Shown: positions 34,697-43,822 of the stretch, piece by piece
Layout of the letters: the number at the start of each line of letters is the position of its first letter
How positions within the stretch are numbered: position 1 is the first letter of the stretch
Assembly (NCBI RefSeq): GCF_000374865.1
Contig: NZ_KB895459.1
Span: 62,001-126,000 of the forward strand
Length of the DNA: 64,000 nucleotides
Origin: Arthrobacter sp. 135MFCol5.1
Lineage (GTDB): Bacteria > Actinomycetota > Actinomycetes > Actinomycetales > Micrococcaceae
Direction: 5' to 3'
The notes under the pieces: generated by a model
What the model saw: the letters and a program-made list of their open reading frames with translations, nothing else
What the model was told of the DNA's origin: nothing
The model's database searches: none
Position numbers and translations under genes: made by a program

Positions 34697-35749
34697 ATGA
34701 AAGCGCTAGTACTCACAGGATTCGGCCAGGAGCTGGAGGTTCTTGACGTTGCCGAGCCGCAGCTGACGCCCAAGGGTGCCATCATTAGGGTCGAAGCGAA
34801 CGGCATCTGCCGCAGCGACTGGCACCTCTGGATGGGGGACTGGGACTGGCTGGGACTCAAACTCGAGCTTCCCCACGTAATGGGACATGAATTCGCTGGC
34901 GTCATTGAAGAAGTCGGCTCCGAAGTATCCCGCTACAAAAAAGGTGACCGCGTTGTCGTTCCGCACGCTCACGGATGTGGACACTGTGAGTACTGCTTGG
35001 CCGGCCACAACAACATCTGCGAAAACGTATCCTTCGCCGGGACGAATTACTGGGGCGGCTACGGGCGGTTCGTCCAGGTTCCTGACGCCGACCGCAACCT
35101 CGTGAGCCTGCCCGATAACGTCGACTTCGACGCGGCAGCCGGTCTTGGCTGCCGGTTCATGACTGCGTTCCATGGCATTGTGGACCAGGTTAGCGTGAAG
35201 CCAGGGGAGTGGGTCTCGGTACACGGGTGCGGCGGGTTGGGCCTGTCAGCTATCCATATTGCTGCCGCTATGGGAGCCAACGTCATCGCTGTGGACATTA
35301 ACGAAGATTCGCTTGCCTTGGCAAAGTCACTGGGCGCCGTAGCAACAGTCAACGGTCGGAACGAAGATCCGGTCGCGGCAATCCGTGACCTCACCAAGGG
35401 CGGGGCGCACGTAGCGGTAGATGCTCTTGGTATTTCAATCACTTGCCAGGCAGCAGTCAACAGCCTTCGGAAGCGCGGGCGCCTCCTGCAGGTGGGGCTG
35501 ACATCCAAGGAAGAAAAAGGCATGATCGCCCTGCCCATCGACAGCATCGTCCTCCAGGAACTTTCAATCGTTGGTTCTGCAAATATGCCGGTTTCACGCT
35601 ACCCGGACATGATGCGCATGGTGGAGCGCGGGGTACTGAACCCGGGCAGCATGATTACCAACCGGGTAGGACTTGAAAAAGCCGGAGAAATCATCGCATC
35701 CATGGGTGAATTCAAGGGGAGTGGCATTAGCGTCCTCAACCGCTGGTAG
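34697..35749 (+). CDS. Zinc-dependent alcohol dehydrogenase
   Basis: 350 residues of the medium-chain dehydrogenase family. Catalytic zinc ligands lie in GICRSDWHLW and GHEFAG, the structural zinc cysteines in CGHCEYCLAGHNNIC, and the NAD fold begins VHGCGGLGLSAIHIAAAMGA. GGAGAAAC precedes the start. It probably oxidises an alcohol to the aldehyde used by the ALDH at 32305. Confidence 0.9.
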   Translation: MKALVLTGFGQELEVLDVAEPQLTPKGAIIRVEANGICRSDWHLWMGDWDWLGLKLELPHVMGHEFAGVIEEVGSEVSRYKKGDRVVVPHAHGCGHCEYCLAGHNNICENVSFAGTNYWGGYGRFVQVPDADRNLVSLPDNVDFDAAAGLGCRFMTAFHGIVDQVSVKPGEWVSVHGCGGLGLSAIHIAAAMGANVIAVDINEDSLALAKSLGAVATVNGRNEDPVAAIRDLTKGGAHVAVDALGISITCQAAVNSLRKRGRLLQVGLTSKEEKGMIALPIDSIVLQELSIVGSANMPVSRYPDMMRMVERGVLNPGSMITNRVGLEKAGEIIASMGEFKGSGISVLNRW

Positions 35750-36052
35750 CAGGCGCGACGACGTTATGAATTTTTAAAAAACAAAGGGAAAAACGGCGTT
35801 GCGCCTAGGCCGGAAGAGCAGTGACAAGAGCCGCTTAGTACTACGACAAGCAGTCTCATCATGGTGGCGCTTCCCTGCACCCCCTTATGCGCAATTAACA
35901 GTTGGCGGGCCAGGACCCTTCCGTGCCGCGGTCGTGGGTATGGAGCGCTGCTTGCCTGGCGGCACGAGATCGCCGAAGCAGCTCAGTTGCGGGGAGTGGG
36001 TTCGCGTATCCGAGTGAAGTTCCCCGCGCTCTTGACGGCCGCGGTTTCAGCA

Positions 36053-36091
36053 GACGCCGCAGGACGACCATCATGGTCATCCTGCGGCGTC
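36053..36091 (+). terminator. Terminator downstream of ADH
   Basis: 17-bp stem with one mismatch (36053-36069 and 36075-36091), followed by TTTCTTGTTT. It lies about 300 bp behind the ADH stop; 35750-36052 shows no gene. Confidence 0.75.
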
Positions 36092-36154
36092 TTTCTTGTT
36101 TCCGCAAGCTTCAAACGCTGGATGCAGGTCGATTTCGGAACTTTCAAAAAGCGG

Positions 36155-36196
36155 TTGACACGTGTCTGAGATCACAGCAAACTAGTGTATGTTCGT
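36155..36196 (+). promoter_or_regulatory. Putative promoter and dyad before SnoaL-ABC operon
   Basis: TTGACA at 36155-36160; downstream 36181-36196 reads ACGAACATACACTAGT on the - strand, matching 13 of 16 consensus positions. No good -10 is visible. Confidence 0.5.
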
Positions 36197-36296
36197 ATCA
36201 ACGGCGGACTGCTGATTGTCTTCCCACAATTCGTATGCGGCGCGCAATGGAGCAGCCCCGAGATGGTTATTCGTCTCAAACAGAAGAGGCCCGAAA

Positions 36297-36824
36297 ATGT
36301 CTACCGAAACCAATGAGGACCGTAGTACCAGCACCGAAATCCAGGATCTGAGCCGTAGGCTCACACGCCTCGAGGACGTGCAGGCTATCGAGAAGCTCAA
36401 GTACACGTACGCAGGCTACTGCGACGATTCCTACAACCCTGATGGCATCGCCCGCTTGTTCGTAGAAGACGGCCGGTGGATCGTCGACGGGGAAGGCGCC
36501 ACTCTGGTCGGGCGTGAGGAAATCCGGAAACACTTCGAGGCCCTCTCCGAACGGATCTCCTGGGCACTGCACTTCGTGATGGCGCCCAACATTGAAATCT
36601 CTGCTGACGGAACCAGCGCAACCGGGACGTTTTATCTCCTGTGCCTGTGCACCATCGAGCAGACCGATAACCCAGAGCAGAAGGATGCAGTTGTCCTCAC
36701 TGTGACTTACTCGGACAAGTTCATCAAGCGTGACGGAAACTGGCTCTTCCAGGAGCTGATCGGGCGCACCCACCAGGTCTCGAACTGGGACAAGGGCTGG
36801 GTCGAACAACAGTTCCGCGACTGA
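36297..36824 (+). CDS. SnoaL-like / NTF2-fold protein
   Basis: 175 residues from the ATG at 36297 (AGAGG upstream). LEDVQAIEKLKYTYAGYCDD, the Asp-rich DGIARLFVEDGRWIV and HFVMAPNIEISADGTSATG follow the SnoaL-like (polyketide cyclase, dehydratase, limonene-epoxide hydrolase type) cone fold. Members act as dehydratases, isomerases or epoxide hydrolases. First gene of a long operon with a sugar-type ABC importer, LLM enzyme and F420 reductase. Confidence 0.82.
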   Translation: MSTETNEDRSTSTEIQDLSRRLTRLEDVQAIEKLKYTYAGYCDDSYNPDGIARLFVEDGRWIVDGEGATLVGREEIRKHFEALSERISWALHFVMAPNIEISADGTSATGTFYLLCLCTIEQTDNPEQKDAVVLTVTYSDKFIKRDGNWLFQELIGRTHQVSNWDKGWVEQQFRD

Positions 36825-36905
36825 TCTTCTCTCCAGCACTATTTGCGCTGGTTCGCCGACAGCAACGGCGTCGGCAATATTCGCTTCTCCCGCTAAGGAA
36901 CCATC

Positions 36906-38039
36906 ATGAAATGCTCACTGACCTCCCGGCAGACCCTCTCGGCTGCCGCCGCAGTACTGACCGCTCTGCTGTTCACGGGCTGCACCGCCGAGGGACCCAA
37001 CGCAACCTCTGCCGCGGGCGGCGCATCCGGCTCTGCAGCGCAGGCCGGGGGAGCTCCGCTTCCCGTCGACAAGCTGTGCGGTGACAAGCCCATAAAGATC
37101 GCCCACGTTGCCGGATTCGGCGCCAACTCCTGGCGCAAAATCACTGAGGCAGAGCTCAAGGACGAGCTCTCTGCATGCAAGAACGTGACGGTTGACTACT
37201 CGCAGGCCGACGGCGATCTGCAAAAGTACATCACCGCCATTAACTCGTACAGCGCTCAAGGCTACGATGCGATTGTCACCTATGACGACTTCGGCAGCCA
37301 GGCACTGAGTGCCCTCTCAAATGCAAAAAAGGCAGGCGTTGTCGTGGTACCCTACATCGCGGACCCGGGTGGCAAAGTCGGCGTGGATTACGACGGCTAC
37401 GTGGCCTACGACTTCAAAACTGAGGGCGACACTGCCGCAAAGTGGTTGGCGAAGCTTGTGCCATCCGGTGGCAACGTCATCTTCACAGGCGGTCTCCCCA
37501 GCGGCAGCCCCTCAACGGTCGAGCTCCTCAAGGGCATTCAAGCGACTAACGATCAATCAGGCGCTTTCAAGCTTGCTACCCCGGACCCCATCGCTTCGAG
37601 CTGGGATCCTGCGTACATGCAGCGCGCAATGTCCGGTGTACTCACCAAGTTCGACAAGATTGACGGATGGGCCTCAGATTACGGCGTAGCTGATTTGGGT
37701 GGGCTTCGAGCAATGCTCAACGCCAACCGGCCGATTCCGCCCCTGGCGACTTCTGCTACCGATAACGAGCTGGGCTGCTTCTGGCTGGAAAATAAGGACA
37801 AGAACCCGAAATTCCAGCTTCTGACCCAGGACGGCACGACAACCGTTGTTCGCATCGCCGGCCGCAAGGCCTTGGCCGCCGTGAACAAGCTCCCAGACAA
37901 CGAGCCTGAACTCTTCAAGCTCAATACGTTCGTGGATACGGCGAACGGAAAGCTTCCGACCTGCAACAAGGACTTGCCGCCGGACGCTGATCTGTCCTCC
38001 GCCCTGTCACCGGAGAAGTTGAAGGCAGTCTTCCAGTGA
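36906..38039 (+). CDS. Ribose-type ABC transporter, substrate-binding lipoprotein
   Basis: 377 residues. Lipobox FTGC with the acylated Cys near residue 25, a Ser/Gly/Ala-rich linker, then a type-I periplasmic binding fold (KIAHVAGFGANSWRKITEAEL, AINSYSAQGYDAIVTY, GVVVVPYIADPGG). Such proteins bind sugars, polyols or autoinducer-like ligands, but here the gene lies in a degradation operon, so the ligand may be a glycoside or a cyclic alcohol. Its stop overlaps the ATPase-permease by 4 bases (GTGA). Confidence 0.87.
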   Translation: MKCSLTSRQTLSAAAAVLTALLFTGCTAEGPNATSAAGGASGSAAQAGGAPLPVDKLCGDKPIKIAHVAGFGANSWRKITEAELKDELSACKNVTVDYSQADGDLQKYITAINSYSAQGYDAIVTYDDFGSQALSALSNAKKAGVVVVPYIADPGGKVGVDYDGYVAYDFKTEGDTAAKWLAKLVPSGGNVIFTGGLPSGSPSTVELLKGIQATNDQSGAFKLATPDPIASSWDPAYMQRAMSGVLTKFDKIDGWASDYGVADLGGLRAMLNANRPIPPLATSATDNELGCFWLENKDKNPKFQLLTQDGTTTVVRIAGRKALAAVNKLPDNEPELFKLNTFVDTANGKLPTCNKDLPPDADLSSALSPEKLKAVFQ

Positions 38040-40624
38040 CTTCCTCTGTCCACAGAGCTGCACCCAAGGAGACCACTGTGATCCAACAGAACCCTCTGGG
38101 ACTGGCGCAGGAAGGGCTGCGCACCACGACGGACGACGGCCAGACAGTTCTTCGGTTGCAGGGCGTCGACAAGCGCTACCCCGGCGTTCATGCGCTGAAG
38201 CACGTCTCCCTAGACGTCCGCCGGGGCGAGGTTCACGCCCTGGTCGGCGAAAACGGTGCCGGCAAGTCCACGTTGGTCGGGGTCGCGGCTGGAGCTGTTC
38301 TACCCGACTTGGGATCTGTCGAGATTGCAGGCGCGGTCACTGATTCGCCGACGCCCCGTTGGAGCCGGGAGCAAGGTCTGGCCATTGTCTACCAGGAGCC
38401 GGCGCTGCTGCCCCACCTGACAGTGGCAGAAAACATGCGACTCGGCATGCCGAAGGCGCTCCGGCCCACTGTGGCCGAGCAGGTGCGCTGGGCCGAAGGT
38501 ATCCTTGAAGGCTGGAAGAACGTTGCTTCCATCGATCCTCGAACCCTGGTGGGAAGCCTCAAACCGGACGCCCGCTTCGTCGTCGAAATTGCCCGGGCGA
38601 TGGCAGAGGACCCCAAGGTCATCGTGCTGGATGAACCCACGGAGCATCTGCTCCCTGCTGCAGTCGAGGAACTGTTCCATCTCATCGATGCAGTCGTCCG
38701 CCGCGGGGGCGCCGTGGTCTACATCTCCCACAAGATCAACGAAGTCAAGAAAATCGCAAACACGATCTCTGTTCTCCGCGACGGCGCCTTGGAGGGCACC
38801 TTCCCGGCGGCCGAGATGACCGAACAGGACATCGTCGATCTCGTCGTCGGGCACCAGAAGTCCCGGGAAGCTGCACGAACCACGACCCTTGACGCGGCGG
38901 CACCGGTACAGCTGAAAATCAACGAGCTAAGCGGGCACGGTTTTTCCAACGTCAGCCTGGAGGTCCGGGCCGGTGAAATCGTGGGTTTCGCCGGAATCGA
39001 AGGCCAAGGACAGCGTGACGCGCTGAGGGCCCTGGCAGGATTGTCACGAAGCAGCGGCACGGTGACCATCAACGGCAACGAGATCAAGCTGGGAAGCACA
39101 ACCAACGCCATGCGCGATGGGATCGTATATCTGCCCCATGACCGGCACAACGAAGGCATTTTTTCCCGGCTGAGCCTCCGCGAAAACGCGTCAATCGGGT
39201 CGATCACAAAGTTGGCAAGGGCCGGGGTGGTGCGCTCCCGGCAGGAGCAGAAAACCGTCAATCAGCAGTTTTCGTCCCTGCGGGTCAAAGCACCTTCTGC
39301 GGAAGTCGACATCGACGCACTGTCAGGGGGCAACCAACAGAAGGTCGTGCTCAGCCGTGTCCTTCTGGGCGGCTCACCGGTTTTGTTGGCTGATGAGCCG
39401 ACCCAGGGTGTCGACGTCGGGGCCCGTGGCGAAATCTACCAAATCCTTCGCGCGGCGGCAGCCCAGGGTGCCTCCATCATCGTCTTGTCCTCATCAGCGG
39501 CCGAGCTCGAAGAACTGTGCGACCGGGTGGTCGTCTTTTCACGGGGCCAGGCAGCGAAGGAACTGACAGGCGACGATGTTTCGGAACGCAGAATCACCGA
39601 AGCTGCCCTCACCGCCAGTCAGCACCGAAGCGTCTCAACAGACGTAAAGCGGCCGCAGAAGAGGTGGCGGCGACAGCTGGCGGAGAATGATTTGATGCCA
39701 GGCGGCGTGCTTCTTTTGGCCACCATTGTCCTCGGGATCGTAGCCTCCACGCAGAGCAGTTTCTACCTGACGCCCCGCAACTTTGGGCTGGTCCTGCCGC
39801 TGGTTGCTATCCTCGCGTTCTTTGCCATAGCACAACAGCTGGTCATGATGGTCGGGGCGATAGACCTCTCAGTCGGGCCCCTCGCCGGATTCCTTGTCGT
39901 CCTCGGCTCGTTCGTACTATCGGAGTTCCGCTCACCTGTCGGCATAGCAATCGGCATCCTGATAGTTACTCTCGCAGCTGTTGCGGTAGGGGTACTTAAC
40001 TGGTTCCTTACTACCGTGGTGAAGATAACCCCGCTCATCGCGACCCTCGTCACCTTCACTGCACTTCAAGGCTTCGCCTATCTGCTGCGTCCTCTCCCGG
40101 GCGGCCGGATGGATCCAAACTTCACGAAGATGGTCACTACCCCTTGGGGTTTTGTTCCCTGGATGCTCGTTGGCGCGATCGTCATCGCGCTCGTACTCGA
40201 GGTAGTCCTGCACAAGTCCCTCTTCGGGGTCCGGCTCCGCGCAGTGGGTTCGAACCCTGTGACGGCAAAAAAGGTCGGTGTGAAGTCCAACCTGGTGGTA
40301 CTCACCGCGTACGTTGGCTGCTCGGTCCTGGTCGTTCCCGCCTCACTGCTGCTCATGGCGCAGGCAGGAACCGGAAACGCAAGCATTGGCGACAGCTACA
40401 CGCTCGCGAGCATCGGCGCTGTCGTCCTGGGCGGTGCCAGCATCTTCGGCGGCCGCGGTTCATTCATTGGCGCCATCATGGGAGCGGTCCTCGTGATCCA
40501 GGCCAATACCGTGGTGCAGTTCCTGGGGCTGCAGATGTACTGGCAACAGTGGTTCATCGGCGGCCTCACCCTTGCCGCGGCAGCCTTCTACTCAAAGACA
40601 CGCTCCCTGTCGGAACGGATGTAG
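38036..40624 (+). CDS. Fused RbsA-RbsC-type ABC ATPase-permease
   Basis: 862 residues. Two ATPase domains come first: NBD1 with Walker A GENGAGKST and Walker B VIVLDEPTEHL, NBD2 with LSGGNQQKV and LLADEPTQGVDVGAR. From about residue 555 a ribose-type permease of 8-10 spans follows (MVGAIDLSVGPLAGF, VVKITPLIATLVT, SIGAVVLGGASIFGGRGS). Normally these are separate RbsA and RbsC proteins. In NBD1 the signature LSxGQ is replaced by LKPDAR and the D-loop is altered, so this site may be weak. Nothing shows a missing stop; the linker KRPQKRWRRQ reads smoothly. Confidence 0.88.
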   Translation: MTSSVHRAAPKETTVIQQNPLGLAQEGLRTTTDDGQTVLRLQGVDKRYPGVHALKHVSLDVRRGEVHALVGENGAGKSTLVGVAAGAVLPDLGSVEIAGAVTDSPTPRWSREQGLAIVYQEPALLPHLTVAENMRLGMPKALRPTVAEQVRWAEGILEGWKNVASIDPRTLVGSLKPDARFVVEIARAMAEDPKVIVLDEPTEHLLPAAVEELFHLIDAVVRRGGAVVYISHKINEVKKIANTISVLRDGALEGTFPAAEMTEQDIVDLVVGHQKSREAARTTTLDAAAPVQLKINELSGHGFSNVSLEVRAGEIVGFAGIEGQGQRDALRALAGLSRSSGTVTINGNEIKLGSTTNAMRDGIVYLPHDRHNEGIFSRLSLRENASIGSITKLARAGVVRSRQEQKTVNQQFSSLRVKAPSAEVDIDALSGGNQQKVVLSRVLLGGSPVLLADEPTQGVDVGARGEIYQILRAAAAQGASIIVLSSSAAELEELCDRVVVFSRGQAAKELTGDDVSERRITEAALTASQHRSVSTDVKRPQKRWRRQLAENDLMPGGVLLLATIVLGIVASTQSSFYLTPRNFGLVLPLVAILAFFAIAQQLVMMVGAIDLSVGPLAGFLVVLGSFVLSEFRSPVGIAIGILIVTLAAVAVGVLNWFLTTVVKITPLIATLVTFTALQGFAYLLRPLPGGRMDPNFTKMVTTPWGFVPWMLVGAIVIALVLEVVLHKSLFGVRLRAVGSNPVTAKKVGVKSNLVVLTAYVGCSVLVVPASLLLMAQAGTGNASIGDSYTLASIGAVVLGGASIFGGRGSFIGAIMGAVLVIQANTVVQFLGLQMYWQQWFIGGLTLAAAAFYSKTRSLSERM

Positions 40625-40628
40625 CACC

Positions 40629-41660
40629 ATGACCATCACCAAAGACTCCGGCACACCTCGCCGTACCGCCGGGGAAGCAGCCCGTTCAGTGGCCGGGGCG
40701 ATGACCCGCTCGCCTATTCTCATCGCTACCGTGGGGCTATTCTTCCTAAGCTGGGTCATTGCGCCGGGAAGCGTCTCTCGAAGCTCGATCGACTCCTTGC
40801 TCCCTTTCGCTGCCATTCTTGCCATCACAGCCATCGGACAGACACTCGTAGTAATGCTGAAAGGCATCGACCTCTCCGTCCCGGGCATGATGACCATGGG
40901 CGCACTCGTCAGTACCCAATTCGCGGCGAAGAACTCCGACAACGTCCCTCTCGCGCTGGCCGTCGTCGCCCTCATCGCCGTAGCCGTCGGCCTGGTCAAT
41001 GGTCTGGTCATCGCTGTTTTCTCCGTGACGCCGCTCGTGGCCACGCTGGCGATGAATGCCCTGCTGTTGGGGGCAGCCCTTGCATACTCCGGAGGGACCC
41101 CAACCCGTGCTCCCCAGGCCGTCTCGGACTTTGCCCTGGACAAAACTGTTGGGGTGTCCAACACGGTCTGGCTCTCGATCCTTCTCGTGGTCATTGTGGC
41201 ACTTGCCACCAAACACACAGTCTGGGGTCGGCGACTGGTTGCGGTCGGGGCCAATGAATCCGCTGCGAGAATCACAGGCATCCGGGTGGTCAGCCTCAAG
41301 GTCAGCGGCTACGTTGCCGCTGCGCTCTGCTACAGCGGCGCTGGTGTCCTGCTCGCCGGCTACATCAGTACGCCGAATACCAATGTCGGCAACCAGTATC
41401 TGCTACCGGCAATCGCCGCCGTGGTCGTGGGAGGGACGGCGCTCAACGGTGGGCGGGGCAAAATTCTGGGCACCGCGATCGGTGCGCTCTTCCTCAGCCA
41501 GCTGACCCAGCTGGTTCTGTCGCTTGGTGCCCCCTCGTCGACCCAACTCCTGATTCAGGCAGCCGTCATCGCAGTGGCCGTCGGGTCGCAATCGGTCCAT
41601 GGAAAATCCCTCCTGAAGCGGCTCACCCCGCGACGGCCACTAAAAGAACAACCTGCCTAG
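40629..41660 (+). CDS. Ribose-type ABC transporter permease
   Basis: 343 residues, about 9 hydrophobic spans. MLKGIDLSVPGMMTMGALV, FSVTPLVATLAMNALLLGAA and AAVVVGGTALNGGRGKILG match RbsC. The start follows the fused ATPase-permease stop by 4 bases. The importer thus has two permease chains, one tethered to the ATPase, which predicts a heterodimeric channel. Confidence 0.87.
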   Translation: MTITKDSGTPRRTAGEAARSVAGAMTRSPILIATVGLFFLSWVIAPGSVSRSSIDSLLPFAAILAITAIGQTLVVMLKGIDLSVPGMMTMGALVSTQFAAKNSDNVPLALAVVALIAVAVGLVNGLVIAVFSVTPLVATLAMNALLLGAALAYSGGTPTRAPQAVSDFALDKTVGVSNTVWLSILLVVIVALATKHTVWGRRLVAVGANESAARITGIRVVSLKVSGYVAAALCYSGAGVLLAGYISTPNTNVGNQYLLPAIAAVVVGGTALNGGRGKILGTAIGALFLSQLTQLVLSLGAPSSTQLLIQAAVIAVAVGSQSVHGKSLLKRLTPRRPLKEQPA

Positions 41661-41744
41661 GAAGCCCGTCCCCAGGCCCGCGATATCCCGTCGGCAGCTG
41701 GCTGCCACGCCCTCAACCCATTCTCGCCAATGAAAGGAAAGCCC

Positions 41745-42101
41745 GTGCCCGACAACAACGTCCGCCCGGTGAAGACCATCGCCCTTCTGGGCCGCAAACC
41801 CGGAATGTCCTTCGAACAGTTCAGCACCTACTGGCGTGACACGCACGCCCCTCTTGCGTCCAAAGTCCCCGGCGTAACCAGATACGTCCAGCGCCACATC
41901 GTCCCGGAGGCCGGGAACGGCGAACCGGATAACGACTTCGGCATTGATGGCATCGCCATTCTCGAATACGAAAGTCAGGAAGCTATGGAGCAGGGGTGGG
42001 CCACAGAAGCCGGACAGGCGGCCCTGGCAGATGTTCCCAATTTCCTGGGCAAGCACTCCGTTATCGTCCTCGAGGACTACGTCGTCGTCGACAACAACTG
42101 A
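41745..42101 (+). CDS. EthD family protein (second)
   Basis: 118 residues from the GTG at 41745, chosen for AAAGGAAA upstream. KTIALLGRKPGMSFEQFSTY, WRDTHAPLASKVPGVTRYVQ and the C-terminal HSVIVLEDYVVV are the EthD barrel pattern. Same superfamily as the protein at 18091 but a different subgroup. It lies between ABC importer and LLM enzyme and is probably part of the same pathway step. Confidence 0.82.
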   Translation: MPDNNVRPVKTIALLGRKPGMSFEQFSTYWRDTHAPLASKVPGVTRYVQRHIVPEAGNGEPDNDFGIDGIAILEYESQEAMEQGWATEAGQAALADVPNFLGKHSVIVLEDYVVVDNN

Positions 42102-42137
42102 ATTCCATCCGCTTTTCAACAGAAAGACCTGAGATCA

Positions 42138-42995
42138 ATGGATATTGGTGGAGTCTATTTCTTCACAGATGAAGGCCCGGATCCGGTGAAGTTCGCACAG
42201 GAGATGGAAGCCTACGGCTTCGAATCCCTGTATGTGCCTGAACACACACACTTTCCCACGTCGAGGAAGACCCCCTACCCTGCCGCGTACGGGGGAGGGG
42301 AGCTTCCCAACTTCTATCTGCGCACCTACGACCAGGTGGTGACGCTTTCATACATCGCAGCGACCACAAAGCTGAACATCGGCACCGGCGCCTGCCTGAT
42401 CGCCCAGCATGACCCAATTTCGAAAGCCAAGCAGCTGGCGACTCTCGACTACCTGTCCGGCGGCCGCTTGACCGTCGCTGTTGGTCTCGGCTGGAACGCG
42501 GACGAGGCCGAAGCCCACGGCGTTATCTGGAAGCAGCGCTTCAGCATCGTCAAAGAAAAAGTTGCTGCAATGCGTGCCCTCTGGACTGAGGACGTTGCGA
42601 GCTACGAGGGCAAACACGTCCATCTCGCCCCGAGTTGGTCATGGCCCAAGCCGCAGCAGGCGGGCGGTCCGGCCGTGTTCATCGGCGGTGCCGGTCCTAC
42701 CACCTTCAAACATGCGGCTGAATGGGCCGATGGCCTCTACATCGTCCCGCCGCCTGATGACCCGACCCTGGAAAAGACGCTTCCCAAATTCTGGGAAATC
42801 GTGGAGGAAGCTGGACGCGACCCGAAGACTATGCGCGTAGCTGTGGCCTCGGCGCCCCCGGACGCAAAGGTGCTGGAAAAGTACGCCGAGCAGGGAATCG
42901 AAAGGGCAGTCCTCTGGATTGACCCGTCCGATCCCAACCAGGCCTTCCAGAATTTGGAAGCCGCGGCAAAGGCCATGCAGGAATTCCAGCAGTAG
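42138..42995 (+). CDS. LLM class F420-dependent oxidoreductase
   Basis: 285 residues of the luciferase-like TIM-barrel family: FAQEMEAYGFESLYVPEHTHFP, IAATTKLNIGTGACLIAQHDPISKAKQLATLDYLSGGRLTVAVGLGW is the characteristic core, and GGPAVFIGGAGP follows. Family members of this subgroup use F420, in keeping with the F420 reductase gene 125 bp downstream and the F420 operon close by. It may oxidise an alcohol or reduce an unsaturated compound; direction unknown. Confidence 0.87.
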   Translation: MDIGGVYFFTDEGPDPVKFAQEMEAYGFESLYVPEHTHFPTSRKTPYPAAYGGGELPNFYLRTYDQVVTLSYIAATTKLNIGTGACLIAQHDPISKAKQLATLDYLSGGRLTVAVGLGWNADEAEAHGVIWKQRFSIVKEKVAAMRALWTEDVASYEGKHVHLAPSWSWPKPQQAGGPAVFIGGAGPTTFKHAAEWADGLYIVPPPDDPTLEKTLPKFWEIVEEAGRDPKTMRVAVASAPPDAKVLEKYAEQGIERAVLWIDPSDPNQAFQNLEAAAKAMQEFQQ

Positions 42996-43026
42996 GCCCC
43001 CGGCTTCACCGCATAAAACGAAGCAC

Positions 43027-43086
43027 TGATCCCGTCATTGGGCCAAAGGAGGAGTCCTCTCCCGCCTGCACCCAATGACGGGATCA
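43027..43086 (+). terminator. Hairpin between LLM and F420 reductase
   Basis: 16-bp perfect arms (43027-43042 and 43071-43086) enclose a 28-nt loop that contains AGGAGG. It may be a partial terminator or processing site that sets different levels of the two products. Confidence 0.55.
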
Positions 43087-43120
43087 CCCTCTATCGTCTG
43101 AACAAGCCCCAAGGATCAAC

Positions 43121-43822
43121 ATGCAACTCGACAACGCCTCGCTGCCTTCCATTGGCATTCTCGGTGGAACAGGCGCCCTCGGCGGTGGCCTGGCCTACAG
43201 ATGGGCCGCAGCTGGCCTCCCGGTAGTCATTGGTTCCCGCAACGAAGAACGTGCTGCAGAAGCTGCAGCACGAATCAGCAACGGTATGCCAACGCACCGT
43301 TCCATCACCGGCGCGGGTCTGACTGCCTGCGCGGCAAACGCAGATATTGTCGTAGTCGCCGTGCCCTGGGATGCCCACAGGGAAACGCTCGAACAAATAC
43401 GTGACGCCGCCCGCGGGAAGATCGTGATCGACGTGGTCAATCCGTTGGCCTTTGACAAGGGCGGTGCTTACGCCCCTCCTGTGCAGGAAGGTAGCGCTGC
43501 ACAGCAGGCACAGGCACTACTGCCGGAGTCCAATGTCGTGGCCGCCTTCCACCACGTCTCGTCCGTACTGCTTTCCGATCAAACAGCAGAAACTGTAGAG
43601 ACGGACGTCATGGTGTTGGGGGACGACGCCGATAGCACCAAAAAGGTGCAGGAACTTGTCGGACTGATTCCCGGGATGCGCGGCATCTATGCCGGAAAGC
43701 TGCGTACTGCCGCCGCCGTGGAAGGTCTCACGGCCAACCTTATCGCCGTCAACCGCAGGTACAAGACGCACGCTGGAATCGGCCTCACCAACGTCCAGGA
43801 GGTGGCACATGCCAAGGCTTGA
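43121..43822 (+). CDS. NADPH:F420 oxidoreductase
   Basis: 233 residues with an N-terminal Rossmann motif SIGILGGTGALGGGLAYR and the NADP-binding IGSRN, VVVAVPWDAH, VIDVVNPL, and a C-terminal EGLTANLIAVNRRYKTHAGIGLT typical for Fno/NpdG enzymes. It passes hydride between NADPH and F420 and can regenerate F420H2, or reoxidise it, for the LLM enzyme. No F420-dependent glucose-6-phosphate dehydrogenase is in the window. It overlaps the SDR start by 14 bases. Confidence 0.87.
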   Translation: MQLDNASLPSIGILGGTGALGGGLAYRWAAAGLPVVIGSRNEERAAEAAARISNGMPTHRSITGAGLTACAANADIVVVAVPWDAHRETLEQIRDAARGKIVIDVVNPLAFDKGGAYAPPVQEGSAAQQAQALLPESNVVAAFHHVSSVLLSDQTAETVETDVMVLGDDADSTKKVQELVGLIPGMRGIYAGKLRTAAAVEGLTANLIAVNRRYKTHAGIGLTNVQEVAHAKA

